Of a stretch of 64,000 bases of DNA, positions 42,117 through 50,751 are shown piece after piece. A model generated the notes under the pieces. The model was given only the letters and a program-made list of their open reading frames with translations. It searched no databases and was not told the origin of the DNA. The stretch's first letter is position 1. Each line of letters opens with the position of its first letter. The stretch comes from Nocardioides salarius. Its GTDB lineage: Bacteria > Actinomycetota > Actinomycetes > Propionibacteriales > Nocardioidaceae. The position numbers and the translations under genes are program-made. The stretch lies in assembly GCF_016907435.1 (NCBI RefSeq), contig NZ_JAFBBZ010000001.1:4340001-4404000 (forward strand). Direction: 5' to 3'.

Positions 42117-42767
42117 GTGATCGCTCTGCCTGCCCACGGGTTCGTGATGCTGTCGATGCCCAAGTGCGCCTCGACGACGCTGGTCACCACGCTCAAGGGC
42201 CACGCCGAGATCCTGATGCGGGTCAACCCCCGCCTCAAGCACATGAACTGCCGTACCTTCACCAACCGGATGGTGCCGGTGCTGCAGGGCGCCGGCTACG
42301 AGCGCAGCGACTACGAGCTGGTGACGCTCTTCCGCGAGCCGGTGTCGTGGCTGGAGTCGTGGTGGCGCTACCGCCAGCGCCCGGCGCTGAAGGGCAAGGC
42401 CGACGGCAAGTGGACCGGTGAGACCAGCTTCGACGACTTCGTGGCCGCCCACCTCGACGGCGCCCCCGGCGCCATCACCGGGCGCCAGGCCCGCTTCGTG
42501 GCCCTCGACGACGACCTGACCATCGGCGTCGACCGCATCTTCGCCCTCGAGGCCGCCGACGTGTGGCAGTCGTGGATCGCCCAGCAGCTGGGCCAGCAGG
42601 TCGACCTGGTCACCAAGAACTGGTCGACCTCCACCGCCACCCCCGCCCTCTCCGACACCACCCGCACCCGCCTCCTCGAGCACTACGCCCCTGAGTACGA
42701 CATCTACGAGCAGCTGCGCTCCGCCGGCGGCAGCTGGGCCGTCCCCTCCGGCTACCGCCCCTCCTGA
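42117..42767 (+). CDS. Sulfotransferase-like protein
   Basis: About 216 residues. The N-terminal VMLSMPKCASTTL is the P-loop-like 5'-phosphosulfate-binding loop of PAPS-dependent sulfotransferases, and LVTLFREPVSWLESWWRYR resembles the 3'-phosphate-binding motif. It is short for the family. The start is uncertain: GTG 42117, nine bases behind a TAGGTT element, is preferred; ATG 42066 would add 17 residues. Acceptor unknown. Confidence 0.7.
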   Translation: MIALPAHGFVMLSMPKCASTTLVTTLKGHAEILMRVNPRLKHMNCRTFTNRMVPVLQGAGYERSDYELVTLFREPVSWLESWWRYRQRPALKGKADGKWTGETSFDDFVAAHLDGAPGAITGRQARFVALDDDLTIGVDRIFALEAADVWQSWIAQQLGQQVDLVTKNWSTSTATPALSDTTRTRLLEHYAPEYDIYEQLRSAGGSWAVPSGYRPS

Positions 42768-42778
42768 GGCCGCCGCGG

Positions 42779-42851
42779 GGGAGTTTTATCGGGTGCCCGA
42801 TGGAACTCGCGCTACCTGGCTGAAGGTTCGTGCAGGTAGCGCCAGTTCCGT
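42779..42851 (+). repeat. Left arm of a 73-bp inverted repeat flanking the DUF559 gene
   Basis: Read on the plus strand it starts GGGAGTTTTATCGGG and ends CAGTTCCGT. It matches the reverse complement of 43879-43951 at 59 of 73 positions (81%) with no gaps. It can fold as two overlapping hairpins: repeat positions 3-15 with 18-30 (13 pairs, two of them G-T), and 24-40 with 55-71 (16 of 17 pairs). The hairpins share positions 24-30 and so exclude one another. Confidence 0.88.
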
Positions 42852-42854
42852 ACC

Positions 42855-43790
42855 TCAGGCAGACCGGGCGAGCTGGCGTCGCAGCCGCTCGACCAGGCGC
42901 GCGGGGTGCTCCAGGTCGGCCCACGAGATCCGGATGATCGTCCAGCCCGTGACCTCGCGGATGCGGTCCTCTCGCCACTTCTCCCGCAGGACCATCTCCT
43001 CGATGCTCTCGCCGGGCCTGCGGTAGCGGTGGTACTTCTCGATCCCGTCGAACTCCAGCACCACCCGGTGCTCCGGCCACGCGAAGTCGACGATGCCGAC
43101 CAGCCAGCCCCGCTCGTCGCGGACCTCCACCTGCTGCAGGGGCCTGGGCAGTCCGTGGTCGGAGAAGAGCAGGTGGCAGCGGCTCTCCGCGACGCTCTGG
43201 GACCCCTCGCGAGCGTGGTCGAGCTTCATGGTCAGATCGAGGTGGTCGGTCCACTCCCGCCTCGACAGCAGCTGCTGGCGGCACTCGGCCAGGGTGGTGT
43301 GACCGCTCTCGACGAACCAGTCGATCACGCACACCGCCGCGTCGCGATCGAGCAGCGACGCCGCATCGAGCGCCGTGCGAGCCGGGGCGGTGATCCAGTG
43401 CCCCTCACGCCGCGAGACGTCCCCCACACGGCACACACCCTCGTGGTGCCGTACCCGCGCCTGGGTTCGCGTCCCTTGCGGCTCGAGCCCGGTGACATGA
43501 GCGACGTCGAGAGGGACCTGCCACGCAGGGGCGCCGTACGCCAGGGCGGCGCTCGTGTGGGACAGCGCCACGTCGGCGGGGTACAGGCGCATCACCCCGC
43601 GGCAGAGCATGAGGTGCCGCCCCGACGCGTCGGCGGCGGTGTACGCCGCGGTGGCGACGTACACCCCTTGCCGCAGGCGGGTGAGCTCGCCCGTTCGACA
43701 TCGTCGCGCGATGGCGTTGTCGTCGAGCCCCGCGGCGACCAGGTCGCGGCGCAGCACGACCCCGAGGTCGTCCGTGAGGTGAGCCAGCAT
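42855..43790 (-). CDS. DUF559 nuclease-like protein with AbiEi-type N-terminal domain
   Basis: A 311-residue protein. The N-terminal part (MLAHLTDDLGVVLRRDLVAAGL and TGELTRLRQGVYVA) is the winged-helix AbiEi-antitoxin-like domain. The C-terminal part is DUF559, a Vsr/PD-(D/E)xK-like nuclease fold: VGIVDFAWPEHRVVLEFDG, with the Asp and Glu of a plausible metal site, then TGWTIIRISW. The ATG at 43790 was chosen at the domain start. No toxin gene of AbiEii type is adjacent, so it is not a complete toxin-antitoxin pair. A structured 73-bp inverted repeat brackets the gene. Function of this family is not established. Confidence 0.83.
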   Translation of the reverse strand: MLAHLTDDLGVVLRRDLVAAGLDDNAIARRCRTGELTRLRQGVYVATAAYTAADASGRHLMLCRGVMRLYPADVALSHTSAALAYGAPAWQVPLDVAHVTGLEPQGTRTQARVRHHEGVCRVGDVSRREGHWITAPARTALDAASLLDRDAAVCVIDWFVESGHTTLAECRQQLLSRREWTDHLDLTMKLDHAREGSQSVAESRCHLLFSDHGLPRPLQQVEVRDERGWLVGIVDFAWPEHRVVLEFDGIEKYHRYRRPGESIEEMVLREKWREDRIREVTGWTIIRISWADLEHPARLVERLRRQLARSA

Positions 43791-43878
43791 GGTCGGAGTC
43801 TGGCTCCGGGTGCCCGCCGGGTGCACCCGTCAGGACGCGCGCCTGTGGATAACTGAGTCCGCCGGCCGCCGCAGCAAC

Positions 43879-43951
43879 ACGGAACTCGCGTCGCCTGCAC
43901 GAAGGATCAGTAGGGCAGCGCGAGTTCCATCAGGTCCCCGATAAAACTCCC
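43879..43951 (-). repeat. Right arm of the 73-bp inverted repeat flanking the DUF559 gene
   Basis: Read on the minus strand it is the counterpart of 42779-42851. The first hairpin is kept with one further G-T pair. The second keeps its base; within it positions 36 and 59 change together from A-T to G-C, and position 65 changes to restore a pair with position 30. It lies downstream of fadA5 and 89 bases upstream of the DUF559 start, in the sense direction of that gene. Confidence 0.88.
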
Positions 43952-43962
43952 GCGGGCGGCGC

Positions 43963-45126
43963 TCAGATCAGCTCGAGGAGGGTGCCGGTGGCCATGGCGC
44001 CGCCGGCGCACATGGAGACCAGGGCGGTGGAGAGCTCGCGGCGCTCGAGCTCGTGCAGGGCGGTGGTGATCAGGCGGGTGCCGGTGGAGCCGACGGGGTG
44101 GCCCAGGGCGATCGCGCCGCCGTTGACGTTGACCCGGTCCATGTCGACGTGGTGCTGGCCTGCCCACGACAGCACGACGGAGGCGAAGGCCTCGTTGACC
44201 TCGAAGAGGTCGAAGTCGGAGATCGACATGCCGGTGCGGTCGAGCACCCGCTGGGTCGCGTCGATCGGCCCGTCGAGGTGGAAGTAGGGGTCGGAGCCGA
44301 CCAGGCAGTGCGTCACGATCCGCGCGCGCGGGCGCAGCCCGAGGGCGCGCGCCCTCGCCTCGTCCATGATCAGCACCGCCGAGGCCCCGTCGGAGATCTG
44401 CGAGGAGGTGCCGGCGGTGTGCAGCCCGTCGGGCAGCACCGTGCGGAGCCCGGCCAGCCCCTCGAGCGTGGTCTCGCGCAGCCCCTGGTCGGTGTCGACC
44501 AGCCGGGTCTCGCCGGTGGGGGAGCCGTCCTCGCCCAGCACCGGCGCGTCGTACGCCGCGATCTCGCGCTTGAAGCGACCCTCGTCGACCGCGACCCGGG
44601 CCTTCTGCTGGCTGGCCAGCCCGAACGCCTCGAGGTCGGCGCGGCCCAGCCCGCGGTTCCGCGCGATGCGGTCGGCGGCCTCGAACTGGTTGGGCAGGTC
44701 GATCGACCAGTCCGCGGGTCGCGGGTCGCCCATCCCGGCCGGGACGTTGGCGCCCAGCGGGATGCGCGACATCGCCTCGACCCCGCAGGCGATCCCGACG
44801 TCGATGGTGCCGGCGGCCACCATGTCGGCGACCAGGTGGGCGGACTGCTGGCCCGAGCCGCACTGGGCGTCGATGGCGGTCGCGCCGGTGTGCTGGGGGA
44901 GGCCGGCGTAGAGCCAGGCGCGTCGGACCATGTCGTTGGACTGCTCCCCGGCCTGGGTGACGCAGCCGCCGACGACCTGCTCGACGAGCTCGGGGTCGAT
45001 GCCCGCGCGCTCGACGACCTGGCGCTGCACGAAGGCGAGCAGCTGCGCGGGGTGCACACCGGCCAGCCAGCCGTTGCGCTTGCCGAGGGGGGTGCGGACG
45101 GCGTCGACGATCACTGGGGTGCCCAT
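43963..45126 (-). CDS. fadA5: Steroid 3-ketoacyl-CoA thiolase FadA5
   Basis: A 387-residue degradative thiolase. Catalytic residues are Cys89 (DAQCGSGQQ), His343 (ALGHPVG) and Cys373 (SMCAGGA). Stretches such as IGKRNGWL-like GKRNGWLAGVHP, DLPNQFEAADRIA and HTAGTSSQISDGA match mycobacterial FadA5 closely. FadA5 releases acetyl-CoA or propionyl-CoA from the steroid side chain. Like fadA5-cyp125 in M. tuberculosis it is divergent from a CYP125 gene, with KstR boxes between. Confidence 0.92.
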   Translation of the reverse strand: MGTPVIVDAVRTPLGKRNGWLAGVHPAQLLAFVQRQVVERAGIDPELVEQVVGGCVTQAGEQSNDMVRRAWLYAGLPQHTGATAIDAQCGSGQQSAHLVADMVAAGTIDVGIACGVEAMSRIPLGANVPAGMGDPRPADWSIDLPNQFEAADRIARNRGLGRADLEAFGLASQQKARVAVDEGRFKREIAAYDAPVLGEDGSPTGETRLVDTDQGLRETTLEGLAGLRTVLPDGLHTAGTSSQISDGASAVLIMDEARARALGLRPRARIVTHCLVGSDPYFHLDGPIDATQRVLDRTGMSISDFDLFEVNEAFASVVLSWAGQHHVDMDRVNVNGGAIALGHPVGSTGTRLITTALHELERRELSTALVSMCAGGAMATGTLLELI

Positions 45127-45136
45127 GGGAGCAAAC

Positions 45137-45150
45137 TAGAACACGTTCTC
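45137..45150. promoter_or_regulatory. KstR operator proximal to fadA5
   Basis: TAGAACACGTTCTC, one mismatch at the last base, ten bases upstream of the fadA5 ATG. Confidence 0.84.
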
Positions 45151-45216
45151 ACTTCAGCCAAACAAATCTCGTCAGACGGCTAGCACGGCGTACTGCCGGT
45201 ATGTAACCTCTCTCAC

Positions 45217-45230
45217 TAGAACACGTTCCA
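45217..45230. promoter_or_regulatory. KstR operator proximal to the CYP125 pair
   Basis: TAGAACACGTTCCA, full consensus, 26 bases before the GTG at 45257. Its centre is 80 bp from that of the fadA5 box, so each divergent promoter has its own operator. Confidence 0.86.
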
Positions 45231-45256
45231 CCCGCCGCCACGATGGAGAAGTGCCA

Positions 45257-46492
45257 GTGACCCAGCTCGACACCCGTGACACGGTCTTCGACCCCACCGA
45301 CCCGGACACCCTGGCGGTGGGGGTCCCCCACGAGGAGCTGCTGCGCCTGCGCCGCACCGCGCCGGTCTCCTTCGTCCCCCAGCGGGCCGAGGCCCGCGCT
45401 GGGTTCCCCGACCACGAGGGCTTCTGGGCGGTGAGCCGGCACGCCGAGGTGGCCGCGGTCTCGAAGAACCAGACCGACTTCTCGACACGCGAGAACGGCG
45501 TGATCATCCGCTTCGGCCCGGAGATGACGCGCGACGAGGTGGAGGGCTCGAGCTTCCTGCTGATCAACAACGACGCCCCCGACCACACCAAGCTGCGCCA
45601 GATCGTCTCGCGCGCCTTCACCCCGCGCGCCATCAACGCGCTGCACGACAGCCTGAAGCAACGGGCCGAGAAGATCGTCGACGACGCGGTCGCCAAGGGC
45701 GAGGGCAACTTCGTCGAGGACGTGGCCGCCGAGCTGCCGCTGCAGGCCATCGCCGACCTGCTCGGCGTTCCCCAGGAGGACCGTGGCCGGCTCTTCGAGT
45801 GGTCCAACCAGCTGATGTCCTACGACGACCCCGAGGTCGAGGGCGACCAGATGGTGGCCTTCGCCGAGATCCTCGCCTACTCCATGGCGCTGGCCGACGA
45901 CCGGCGCCAGCACCCCCGTGAGGACATCGTCACCCGCCTGATCAGCGCCGACGTCGACGGGCGCGGCCTGACCGACGACGAGTTCGGCTTCTTCATGATC
46001 CTGCTGGCGGTGGCCGGCAACGAGACCACCCGCAACGCCATCACCTGGGGCCAGCACGCCTTCATGGCCGACCCCGCGCAGTGGGAGCACTACCGCGAGC
46101 ACCGCCCCCGCACCGCGACCGACGAGATCATCCGCTGGGCGACCCCCATCACCGCCTTCCAGCGCACCGCGCTGCGCGACGTCGAGATCGGTGGGGTCCT
46201 GGTGCCGAAGGGGGAGCGGGTGGGGCTGCTCTACGCCAGCGCGAACTTCGACGAGGACGTCTTCGAGGACCCCTTCCGCTTCGACATCACCCGCGACCCC
46301 AACCCGCACCAGGCCTTCGGCGGGCACGGTGCGCACTACTGCATCGGCGCCAACCTGGCGCGCATGGAGGTCGACCTGATGTTCAACGCGATCGCCGACC
46401 GGGGGCTGCAGATCCGTCAGCTCGGTGAGCCGAACCGGTTGCGCAGCGGCTGGGTCAACGGCGTCAAGGAGCTGCAGGTGGCCTACCGATGA
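45257..46492 (+). CDS. cyp125: Cytochrome P450 CYP125, steroid C26/C27 monooxygenase
   Basis: A 411-residue P450. Oxygen-activation motif LAVAGNETTRNAIT, ExxR in DEIIRWATP, and heme loop FGGHGAHYCIGANLAR with the Cys ligand. RENGVIIRF, NNDAPDHTKLRQIVSRAFTPRA and the C-terminal LRSGWVNGVKELQVAY closely follow mycobacterial CYP125, which oxidises the terminal side-chain methyl of cholesterol or cholestenone. GTG 45257 is favoured over 45251 for ribosome-site spacing (GGAG at 45245-45248). A second copy follows. Confidence 0.9.
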   Translation: MTQLDTRDTVFDPTDPDTLAVGVPHEELLRLRRTAPVSFVPQRAEARAGFPDHEGFWAVSRHAEVAAVSKNQTDFSTRENGVIIRFGPEMTRDEVEGSSFLLINNDAPDHTKLRQIVSRAFTPRAINALHDSLKQRAEKIVDDAVAKGEGNFVEDVAAELPLQAIADLLGVPQEDRGRLFEWSNQLMSYDDPEVEGDQMVAFAEILAYSMALADDRRQHPREDIVTRLISADVDGRGLTDDEFGFFMILLAVAGNETTRNAITWGQHAFMADPAQWEHYREHRPRTATDEIIRWATPITAFQRTALRDVEIGGVLVPKGERVGLLYASANFDEDVFEDPFRFDITRDPNPHQAFGGHGAHYCIGANLARMEVDLMFNAIADRGLQIRQLGEPNRLRSGWVNGVKELQVAYR

Positions 46493-47730
46493 GCGTCGAG
46501 GGGGCGGTCCCCGCGACCTTCGACCCCACCGACCCCGACGTGTTGTGGGAGGGCGTCCCGCACGAGCAGCTGCGGGCGATGCGACGCCACGAGCCGGTGC
46601 ACTGGGTCGAGCAGCCGCAGTCCTCGCGCGACGGCATGTCGGTCGAGTCCGGGAGCGGCTACTGGGCGCTGTCGGCGTACGCCGACGTGGCCGCGGTCTC
46701 CAAGAACAGCAAGGACTTCTCGGCCTCCGAGAACGGCGCGATCATCCGGTTCCAGGAGGGCATGCAGCGCGAGCAGATCGAGCTGCAGCGCGTCATCCTG
46801 CTCAACCAGGACGCTCCCGAGCACACCTCCACCCGCCAGATCATCTCGCGCGGGTTCACGCCGCGCTCGATCGCGCGGCTCGAGGAGGTCATGGAGCAGC
46901 GTGCCCACCAGATCGTGCGGGAGGCCGTCGAGCGGGGTAGCGGGAACTTCGTCGAGGAGGTCGCCGCCGAGCTGCCGCTGCAGGCCATCGCCGACCTGAT
47001 CGGCGTGCCGCAGGAGGAGCGCCGCAAGCTCTTCGAGTGGTCCAACGAGATGCTGGCCTCCGACGACCCCGACTACCAGGGGGAGCCCGACGTCGCCGCC
47101 GCCGAGATCCTCGGCTACGCCATGGGCCTGGCCGCCGCGCGCCGCGAGGAGCCCCGCGACGACCTGATCACCAAGCTGCTCAGCGCCGAGAAGGAGGGCC
47201 GGGGGCTCACCGACGACGAGTTCGGCTACTTCGTCATCCTGCTGACCGTGGCGGGCAACGAGACGACCCGCAACGCCATCTCGCACGGCATGGCCGCGTT
47301 CCTCGACCACCCCGACCAGTGGGAGCTGTGGAAGCGGGAGCGCCCCTCGACGATGGTCGACGAGGTGATCCGCTGGGCGACCCCGGTCAGCGTCTTCCAG
47401 CGTACGGCGCTGCGCGACGTCGAGGTCGGTGGCGTGGCGGTGCGCGCGGGCCAGCGGGTGGGGCTGTTCTACGCCAGCGCGAACTTCGACGAGGACGTCT
47501 TCGAGGACCCGTTCCGCTTCGACATCACCCGCGACCCCAACCCGCACCTGTCCTTCGGCGGCCACGGTGCGCACTACTGCATCGGCGCCAACCTCGCCAG
47601 GCTCGAGGTGCGGCTGATCTTCGAGGCGCTGGCCGAGCACGCGCCGGTCGTGCGGCGCACCGACCCGGAGCGGCGGCTGCGCCACAGCTGGATCAACGGG
47701 ATCAAGGAGCTGGGCGTGGCCTACGCCTGA
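46489..47730 (+). CDS. Second CYP125-family cytochrome P450
   Basis: A 413-residue P450 with all expected motifs: TVAGNETTRNAIS, DEVIRWATP and FGGHGAHYCIGANLAR. It is clearly a paralogue of the preceding gene and also carries SENGAIIRF, where the mycobacterial enzyme has a very similar active-site segment. The ATG overlaps the upstream stop (ATGA). A stretch around the heme loop is almost identical in DNA between the two copies, while their N-termini differ, which fits duplication with later conversion. Possible split of roles: different stereochemistry or different sterols. Confidence 0.88.
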   Translation: MSVEGAVPATFDPTDPDVLWEGVPHEQLRAMRRHEPVHWVEQPQSSRDGMSVESGSGYWALSAYADVAAVSKNSKDFSASENGAIIRFQEGMQREQIELQRVILLNQDAPEHTSTRQIISRGFTPRSIARLEEVMEQRAHQIVREAVERGSGNFVEEVAAELPLQAIADLIGVPQEERRKLFEWSNEMLASDDPDYQGEPDVAAAEILGYAMGLAAARREEPRDDLITKLLSAEKEGRGLTDDEFGYFVILLTVAGNETTRNAISHGMAAFLDHPDQWELWKRERPSTMVDEVIRWATPVSVFQRTALRDVEVGGVAVRAGQRVGLFYASANFDEDVFEDPFRFDITRDPNPHLSFGGHGAHYCIGANLARLEVRLIFEALAEHAPVVRRTDPERRLRHSWINGIKELGVAYA

Positions 47731-47736
47731 GCGGCC

Positions 47737-48504
47737 TCAGCCACGCGCGGTGAGCACCAGCGGGCCGTCCTCGGTGACCGCCACGGTGTGCTCCATGTGG
47801 GCGCCCCGGGCGCCGTCGGCGCTGCGGATGGTCCAGCCGTCGGCGTCGGTGTAGATCTCGTCGGTGGTGTGCACGAACCACGGCTCGATCGCGATGACCA
47901 GCCCCGGCTTGAGCTTGAAGCCGCGCCCGGGCCGCCCGTCGTTGGGCACGTGCGGGTCGCCGTGCATCGTGCGGCCCACGCCGTGCCCGCCGAACTGCAG
48001 GTTGACCTTCAGGCCCTCGGCCCGGGCCACCTCGCCGATGGCGGCCGAGATGTCGCCGATGCGGTTGCCGACCGTGGTGGCGCCGATGCCGGCGGCCAGT
48101 GCCCGGTCGGTGACCTCGATCAGGTGCAGGTCCTCGGCCCGCGCCGTGCCCACGACCATGCTGAAGGCGGAGTCGGCGACCCAGCCGTCGACGCTGGCGG
48201 CGAAGTCGACGCTGAGCAGGTCGCCGTCGGCGAGCACGTAGTCGCGCGGCAGGCCGTGCAGGACCGCGTCGTTGACCGAGGTGCACAGCACCTTGCCGAA
48301 GGGCGAGGCGCCGAAGGAGGGGTGGTAGTCGATGTAGCAGGACTCCGCGCCGCGCTCGCGGATCATCTCGTGGGCCACCGCGTCGAGCTCGAGCAGGTTC
48401 ATCCCGACGTCGGCGACCTCGGAGAGCCGGGTGATGACGTCGGCCACGAAGCGTCCCGCGGGACGCATCTGCTCGATCTGGGTGGGCGTGCGCAGCTCGA
48501 TCAT
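47737..48504 (-). CDS. map: Methionine aminopeptidase type I
   Basis: A 255-residue pita-bread-fold aminopeptidase. Metal ligands are readable: Asp in VDFAASVDGWVADSAF (two Asp), His in GGHGVGRTMH, Glu in AIEPWF and Glu in HMEHTVAVTE. It removes N-terminal Met from new proteins. Its 3' end is six bases from the P450 stop. Not known as a steroid gene; probably a second chromosomal map copy located here by chance. Confidence 0.9.
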   Translation of the reverse strand: MIELRTPTQIEQMRPAGRFVADVITRLSEVADVGMNLLELDAVAHEMIRERGAESCYIDYHPSFGASPFGKVLCTSVNDAVLHGLPRDYVLADGDLLSVDFAASVDGWVADSAFSMVVGTARAEDLHLIEVTDRALAAGIGATTVGNRIGDISAAIGEVARAEGLKVNLQFGGHGVGRTMHGDPHVPNDGRPGRGFKLKPGLVIAIEPWFVHTTDEIYTDADGWTIRSADGARGAHMEHTVAVTEDGPLVLTARG

Positions 48505-48521
48505 GCGCTGAGCCTACGGCG

Positions 48522-49685
48522 TCAGTGCTGGGGCTTCTCCGCCCCCACGACCCACATCGAGAAGAACTGCGAGCCACCGCCGTAGGCGTGTCCCAGGGCC
48601 CGGCGCGCACCGTCGACCTGGTGCTCCCCGGCCGCGCCGCGCACCTGCAGCGCCGCCTCGCCGAAGCGCAGCATGCCGGAGGCGCCGATCGGGTTCGACG
48701 AGAGCACCCCGCCCGAGCAGTTGACCGGCAGCCGCCCGTCCATGGCCGTCTCGCCCGACTCGGTGAGCTTCCAGCCGGCGCCCTCCTCGGCGAAGCCCAG
48801 CGACTCCAGCCACATCGGCTCGAACCAGCTGAAGGGCACGTAGATCTCGGCCACGTCGATCTCGTCGATGGGGGAGGTGATGCCGGCCTGCTTCCACAGC
48901 GAGGCGGCGGCGTCGCGGCTGGCCTGGGGGTTGACCTGGTCGCGCTCGGCGGCCGTGGTCGCCTCCGAGCGCATCGCGGTGCCGTGGATCCACGCGGGGT
49001 TGGGCGAGGAGGCGGCGACGTCCTCGTCGACGATCACCAGCGCGCAGGCGCCGTCGGAGGAGGGGCAGGTCTCGTCGTAGCGGATCGGGTCCCAGAGCAT
49101 CTGCGAGGCCAGCACCGACTCCACGGTGGTGCCCTCGTTGTGCAGGTGCGCGTAGGGGTTGCGCAGGGCGTTGGTGCGGTCCTTGGCCGCGACGACCGCC
49201 CCGACGTGGGTGGGCGCGCCCGAGCGGCGGATGTAGGAGCGCACGTGGGGGGCGAAGTAGCCGCCCGCGCCCGCGTGCACCGGCATGTTGAAGGGCACGG
49301 GCACCGACAGCGCCCACATCGCGTTCGACTCCGACTGCTTCTCGTAGGCGACGGTGAGCACCCTTTTGTGCACCCCGGCCTGCACCAGCGAGGCCGCCAC
49401 GATCGCGGTCGACCCGCCCACCGACCCGGCGGTGTGCACCCGCAGCAGGGGCTTGCCGGCCGCGCCCAGCGCCTCGGCCAGGAACAGCTCGGGCATCATC
49501 ACGCCCTCGAAGAGGTCGGGGGCCTTGCCGACGACGATCGCGTCGATCTCGTCGAGGGTGAGGCCGGCGTCCTCGAGGGCCCGGTCCATCGCCTCGCGGC
49601 ACAGCCCGGCCATGGACACGTCGTCCCGCTTGGCGCGGTGGTGGGTCTGGCCCACCCCGATCACGGCGGCTGGCTGCTTGCTCAT
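48522..49685 (-). CDS. ltp3: Ltp3-like thiolase-fold lipid-transfer protein
   Basis: A 387-residue thiolase-fold protein: AAVIGVGQTHH, a Ser-rich loop HTAGSVGGSTAIVAASLVQAG in place of the usual Cys nucleophile region, and GHAYGGGSQFFSMWVV. Lack of the standard thiolase Cys suggests an aldolase or another non-thiolase role. Gene order Ltp3-Ltp4-DUF35-divergent oxidoreductase equals Rv3523-Rv3522-Rv3521-Rv3520c. The ATG overlaps the ltp4 stop by four bases. Confidence 0.85.
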   Translation of the reverse strand: MSKQPAAVIGVGQTHHRAKRDDVSMAGLCREAMDRALEDAGLTLDEIDAIVVGKAPDLFEGVMMPELFLAEALGAAGKPLLRVHTAGSVGGSTAIVAASLVQAGVHKRVLTVAYEKQSESNAMWALSVPVPFNMPVHAGAGGYFAPHVRSYIRRSGAPTHVGAVVAAKDRTNALRNPYAHLHNEGTTVESVLASQMLWDPIRYDETCPSSDGACALVIVDEDVAASSPNPAWIHGTAMRSEATTAAERDQVNPQASRDAAASLWKQAGITSPIDEIDVAEIYVPFSWFEPMWLESLGFAEEGAGWKLTESGETAMDGRLPVNCSGGVLSSNPIGASGMLRFGEAALQVRGAAGEHQVDGARRALGHAYGGGSQFFSMWVVGAEKPQH

Positions 49686-50734
49686 CGCTGTCCTTCCAGG
49701 GTGCACACGAGGTTCTGCTGCAGCGCCGGGCCGCTGGTCGCGTGGGCCAGCGCCTTGTCGGACTCCCCGTCCCACACCCGCCGGGCCGCCTCGCCGATCC
49801 GGATGCCACCGGCCGAGAACATCGGGTTGCTGGTCAGGGCGCCGCCCGAGGGGTTGATCCGCACGTCGTCGCCCAGCCCCAGCTCACGGCGCAGCACCAG
49901 CTCCTGGTGGCTGAACGGCGCGTGCAGCTCGGCGAGGTCGACCCCGTCGAGGTCGAGCGCCGCGCCCGAGCGTGCCGTCGAGGGCGAGCGGGTCAGGTCG
50001 CGGGTGCCCATGCTCATCGGGTCGACGTGGTGGGAGATGCCGCTCAGCCATGCGGGCCGGTCGCGGACCTCGCGGGCCCGGTCGCCGGCGGCCAGCACGA
50101 TGGCGGCCGCCCCGTCGGTGACCGGTGCGCAGTCGTGCTTGCGCAACGGGTCGGCGTACACCGGGCGGGCGAGGAGCTCGGCGACCGAGGAGCCGCCGCT
50201 GCGCACGGCGTACTCGTTGGTCTCGGCGTCGGTGAGCGAGCGGTGGGCGACCTCGGCCATGGCCTGCTCGTCCCAGAGCCCGGCGTCGAGGCCGGCGCGG
50301 GCCTGCAGCCCGGCCAGCGACACGGTGTCGGGCCACAGCGGCGTCATCGTGTAGGGCTCGAGCTGCAGGGCCAGGGTGCGTCGCAGCAGCCCCGCCGAGC
50401 TCTTGCCGAAGGCGTAGACCAGCGCGGTGTCGACCTCGCCGGTCTGGATCTTGAGCCAGGCCTCGTAGACCGCCCAGGCCAGGTCCATCTCGACGTGCGA
50501 CTCGTTGACCGGGGGGATCACCCCGATCGCGTCGACGGCCTGCACGAACGAGAACGAGCGGCCGGCCAGGTAGTCGGAGGACCCGGAGCACCAGAAGCCG
50601 ATGTCGCGCCGGGTCCACCCGGTCTGCTCGTAGCACTCCGCGAAGAGCGGCACGAGCAGCTCCACGCACGTGGGGGACCCGTCGAACTCCTGCATCTGCC
50701 GTTGGGCGAACCCGACGACGGCGACGTCTCTCAT
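49682..50734 (-). CDS. ltp4: Ltp4-like thiolase-fold lipid-transfer protein
   Basis: A 350-residue thiolase-fold protein, slightly shorter than Ltp3. Seen: DVAVVGFAQRQMQEF, SGSSDYLAGRSFSF, RKHDCAPVTDGAAAIVLAAG and the C-terminal NPSGGALTSNPMFSAGGIRIGEAA. Ltp4/Ltp3 pairs with a DUF35 partner act as side-chain aldolases for C24-branched or bile-acid-type sterols in related bacteria; the exact substrate here is inference. It is 17 bases downstream of the DUF35 gene. Confidence 0.85.
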   Translation of the reverse strand: MRDVAVVGFAQRQMQEFDGSPTCVELLVPLFAECYEQTGWTRRDIGFWCSGSSDYLAGRSFSFVQAVDAIGVIPPVNESHVEMDLAWAVYEAWLKIQTGEVDTALVYAFGKSSAGLLRRTLALQLEPYTMTPLWPDTVSLAGLQARAGLDAGLWDEQAMAEVAHRSLTDAETNEYAVRSGGSSVAELLARPVYADPLRKHDCAPVTDGAAAIVLAAGDRAREVRDRPAWLSGISHHVDPMSMGTRDLTRSPSTARSGAALDLDGVDLAELHAPFSHQELVLRRELGLGDDVRINPSGGALTSNPMFSAGGIRIGEAARRVWDGESDKALAHATSGPALQQNLVCTLEGQR

Positions 50735-50751
50735 GCGTCTCTCTTCCCGGC

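Noticed and set aside
42855..43951. DUF559/AbiEi gene as a type IV toxin-antitoxin system
   Set aside because: Only the AbiEi-like N-terminal domain is present; no nucleotidyltransferase toxin gene is beside it, and a nuclease-like domain is fused instead.
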